A stretch of DNA of 64,000 nt from NCBI GenBank assembly GCA_018907035.1, contig JACCIC010000062.1, positions 1,762,501 to 1,826,500 of the forward strand. The letters run 5' to 3'. The stretch is from Sycobia sp. Sy_11 (taxonomy: Eukaryota; Arthropoda; Insecta; Hymenoptera; Epichrysomallidae). Under the pieces are notes generated by a model. That model saw only the letters and a list, made by a program, of their open reading frames with translations, had not been told where the DNA came from and did not search any database. Below, piece by piece: positions 62,713 to 64,000 of this stretch. Each line of letters begins with the position of its first letter. Position 1 is the first letter of the stretch. A program made the position numbers and the translations under genes.

Positions 62713-63466
62713 TGGGTCTTCAGTAGTTTTCACTGCTAAGAATAATACGATATATACAGCTGTCCTTATGTGCAGACGCCGCGTACAGCATACAAGTTGC
62801 GCTGTCACTCGAGCAGTCCTATCCAGCACGTTTTTTATTCCATCTCAGAAGGTCAGCTTGAAAGCATCACTACTAAGTATCTTCTACCATTTCGAAAATA
62901 AAAATTTTGAGTGTAAAAAGGAATAAACTCAGAATAAATCATGTAGTTTAATGGACGTATATTTTCTATATATATATAGAAGATCTGACTCTTCGGAGGC
63001 CACAAAAGAACTGTCAAACTATAAGAACAGTCCTTCATAAATTATCTCGTTCGTTGTTCTTTTACAATCTATCGCATACTGAATTTTCATACCTTAAGCG
63101 CATACACAGTCAGTGACGCATCTTTTCAACAGGTTTTTCCTAAAAGACGACGATCTACAACTTAAACGCATCTTTTACAATAGTGTATAAAGTTCATATT
63201 TATCGCCTGCCCGCCGAGAGAACGGCGATTAAACGCAGGTGAAAATAACAAGAAACAGACCCGCAGCTGATGCACATTCTACGCACACTCGTCAATCGCT
63301 ACAATTCTCCACGAATGCAAACACGCTTTAATTTATAATGGCATCCGTCCAAAAATTCCTCCATAGACATAGCAAATTACATTAGCATAACGAAAGTGGG
63401 AGAAAAGATTTTCTTGATGCTTTATTTTAAAATCAGAGAAAATTCTCTTTCTTCGTTTACTTCTAT

Positions 63467-63800
63467 TCATACATACCTCATAAATGATCTGCTACTAACT
63501 GTCTTATCTCTAATCCGCATTAGATGTATCTTTGGAATACGTCTCTTAATCAGGGTCGTTCTCTTTGTTTTCACTGCCTCCAGTTCTAACATCTTGCTCT
63601 CCATCTATTTCTCCACATGATACATCACTGAATTGAATTCTATCTTTGCAGTATCATAATCGTTTATAATAATTACGGCTACCACATCATCTGCACATCT
63701 AACACGAAAGGTGTTTTCAGGTATCAACATTCGGAGGATTCAGTCCTATAAAATAATCTATATGCCAGCTCCGACCACTGACGTCTGAAAACTCCAGCAC
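63467..63800 (-). pseudogene. Reverse transcriptase catalytic core relic
   Basis: CADD, the counterpart of the YADD/FADD active-site box, is encoded at about 63686-63697 within FRVRCADDVVAVIIINDYDT. It is followed by a TAG stop after VEK and then MESKMLELEAVKTKRTTLIK, which fits the usual KTE-type region downstream of the active site. Upstream in the same frame, SVVGAG stands where GSVLGP is usual, with stops at IIL*D*ILR. Frame continuity over about 110 codons with only four stops supports a real relic. Confidence 0.8.
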
Positions 63801-63961
63801 TAAGTTTTTTTCTCATTATTATGTCACCCAATATACAACATCTATAATGCAATTCGCGTCGTGCACAAATGCTAACCCCATGCGAGAGTTACCCGTGTCT
63901 ATTTTACCAACTTTAAGCTTATGAAGTTATATTGTCATTACTCAGCTTCATTATAAAAACT

Positions 63962-63970
<9 letters not shown>

Positions 63971-64000
<30 letters not shown>
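63971..64000. repeat. (TA)n microsatellite at window edge
   Basis: TA array running off the end of the window. Confidence 0.95.

Larger units (their letters stand above)
62238..63890 (-). mobile_element. Decayed non-LTR retrotransposon (R1/I-like), RT and C-terminus
   Basis: Read on the minus strand from 63890 down to 62238. First comes an RT segment with a SAGV(F)Q-SVVGAG block and then RMLIPENTFRVRCADDVVAV. The thumb-like KRRIPKIHLMRIRDKTVSS block ends at 63467. After about 650 bp of poorly aligned sequence come MLYAASAHKDSCIYRIIL (62808-62735), then ILVIASDIPIDL, then the C-terminal zinc-binding region. Gene order matches a single RT ORF. Frameshifts, stops and a probable insertion (62.85-63.46 kb) show it is long dead. 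Confidence 0.8.

Overview
This looks like insect nuclear DNA. A hymenopteran, possibly an ant, is my best guess from style alone: a very AT-rich background, dense (TA)n, (CT/GA)n and (GT/CA)n arrays, short GC/CpG-rich islands, and decayed mariner and non-LTR elements. The species is not determined. I see no rRNA, CRISPR array, bacterial operon or convincing host protein exon. The long open frames are mostly translated microsatellites. The window reads as a gene-poor intergenic or intronic stretch holding many dead transposable elements.

Layout. 1-6 kb: a 36-37 bp sequence present at two sites (81 and 3511), compound microsatellites, and a GC-rich island (4.87-5.76 kb) with two inverted CCAAT boxes that could be a promoter. 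7.0-7.6 kb: a palindromic element with arms of about 160 bp; a second copy lies at 34.66-35.03 kb, a degraded one at 26.6-26.95 kb and a lone arm at 39.66 kb. 8.0-11.1 kb: two diverged direct copies of a 1.30-1.36 kb element whose ends are short inverted repeats. 12-27 kb: AT-rich DNA, microsatellites and GC islands. 27.7-30.1 kb (minus strand): a decayed non-LTR retrotransposon recognised from an endonuclease GDFN motif, a SDHFPI-like motif and a WWDxEC-like linker, all in one reading frame, with A-rich ORF1-like frames upstream. 37.34-37.81 kb: a 471 bp internally deleted mariner with both inverted repeats, a TA target duplication, a frameshift, two stops and loss of the third catalytic aspartate. 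42-58 kb: the densest microsatellite and GC-island zone, plus tandem repeats at 49.5-50.15 kb. 61.7-63.9 kb (minus strand): a decayed R1/I-like reverse transcriptase with a CADD catalytic box and a C-terminal CCHC motif, followed by a TTG/TTA microsatellite and a tRNA-like unit with correctly spaced A and B boxes (SINE candidate).

No genes work together here as a pathway. The biology is transposition, element decay and microsatellite growth. Any host function is most likely regulatory and sits in the GC islands. The retroelement relics were found by joining short reading frames by eye across frameshifts, so their edges are approximate.
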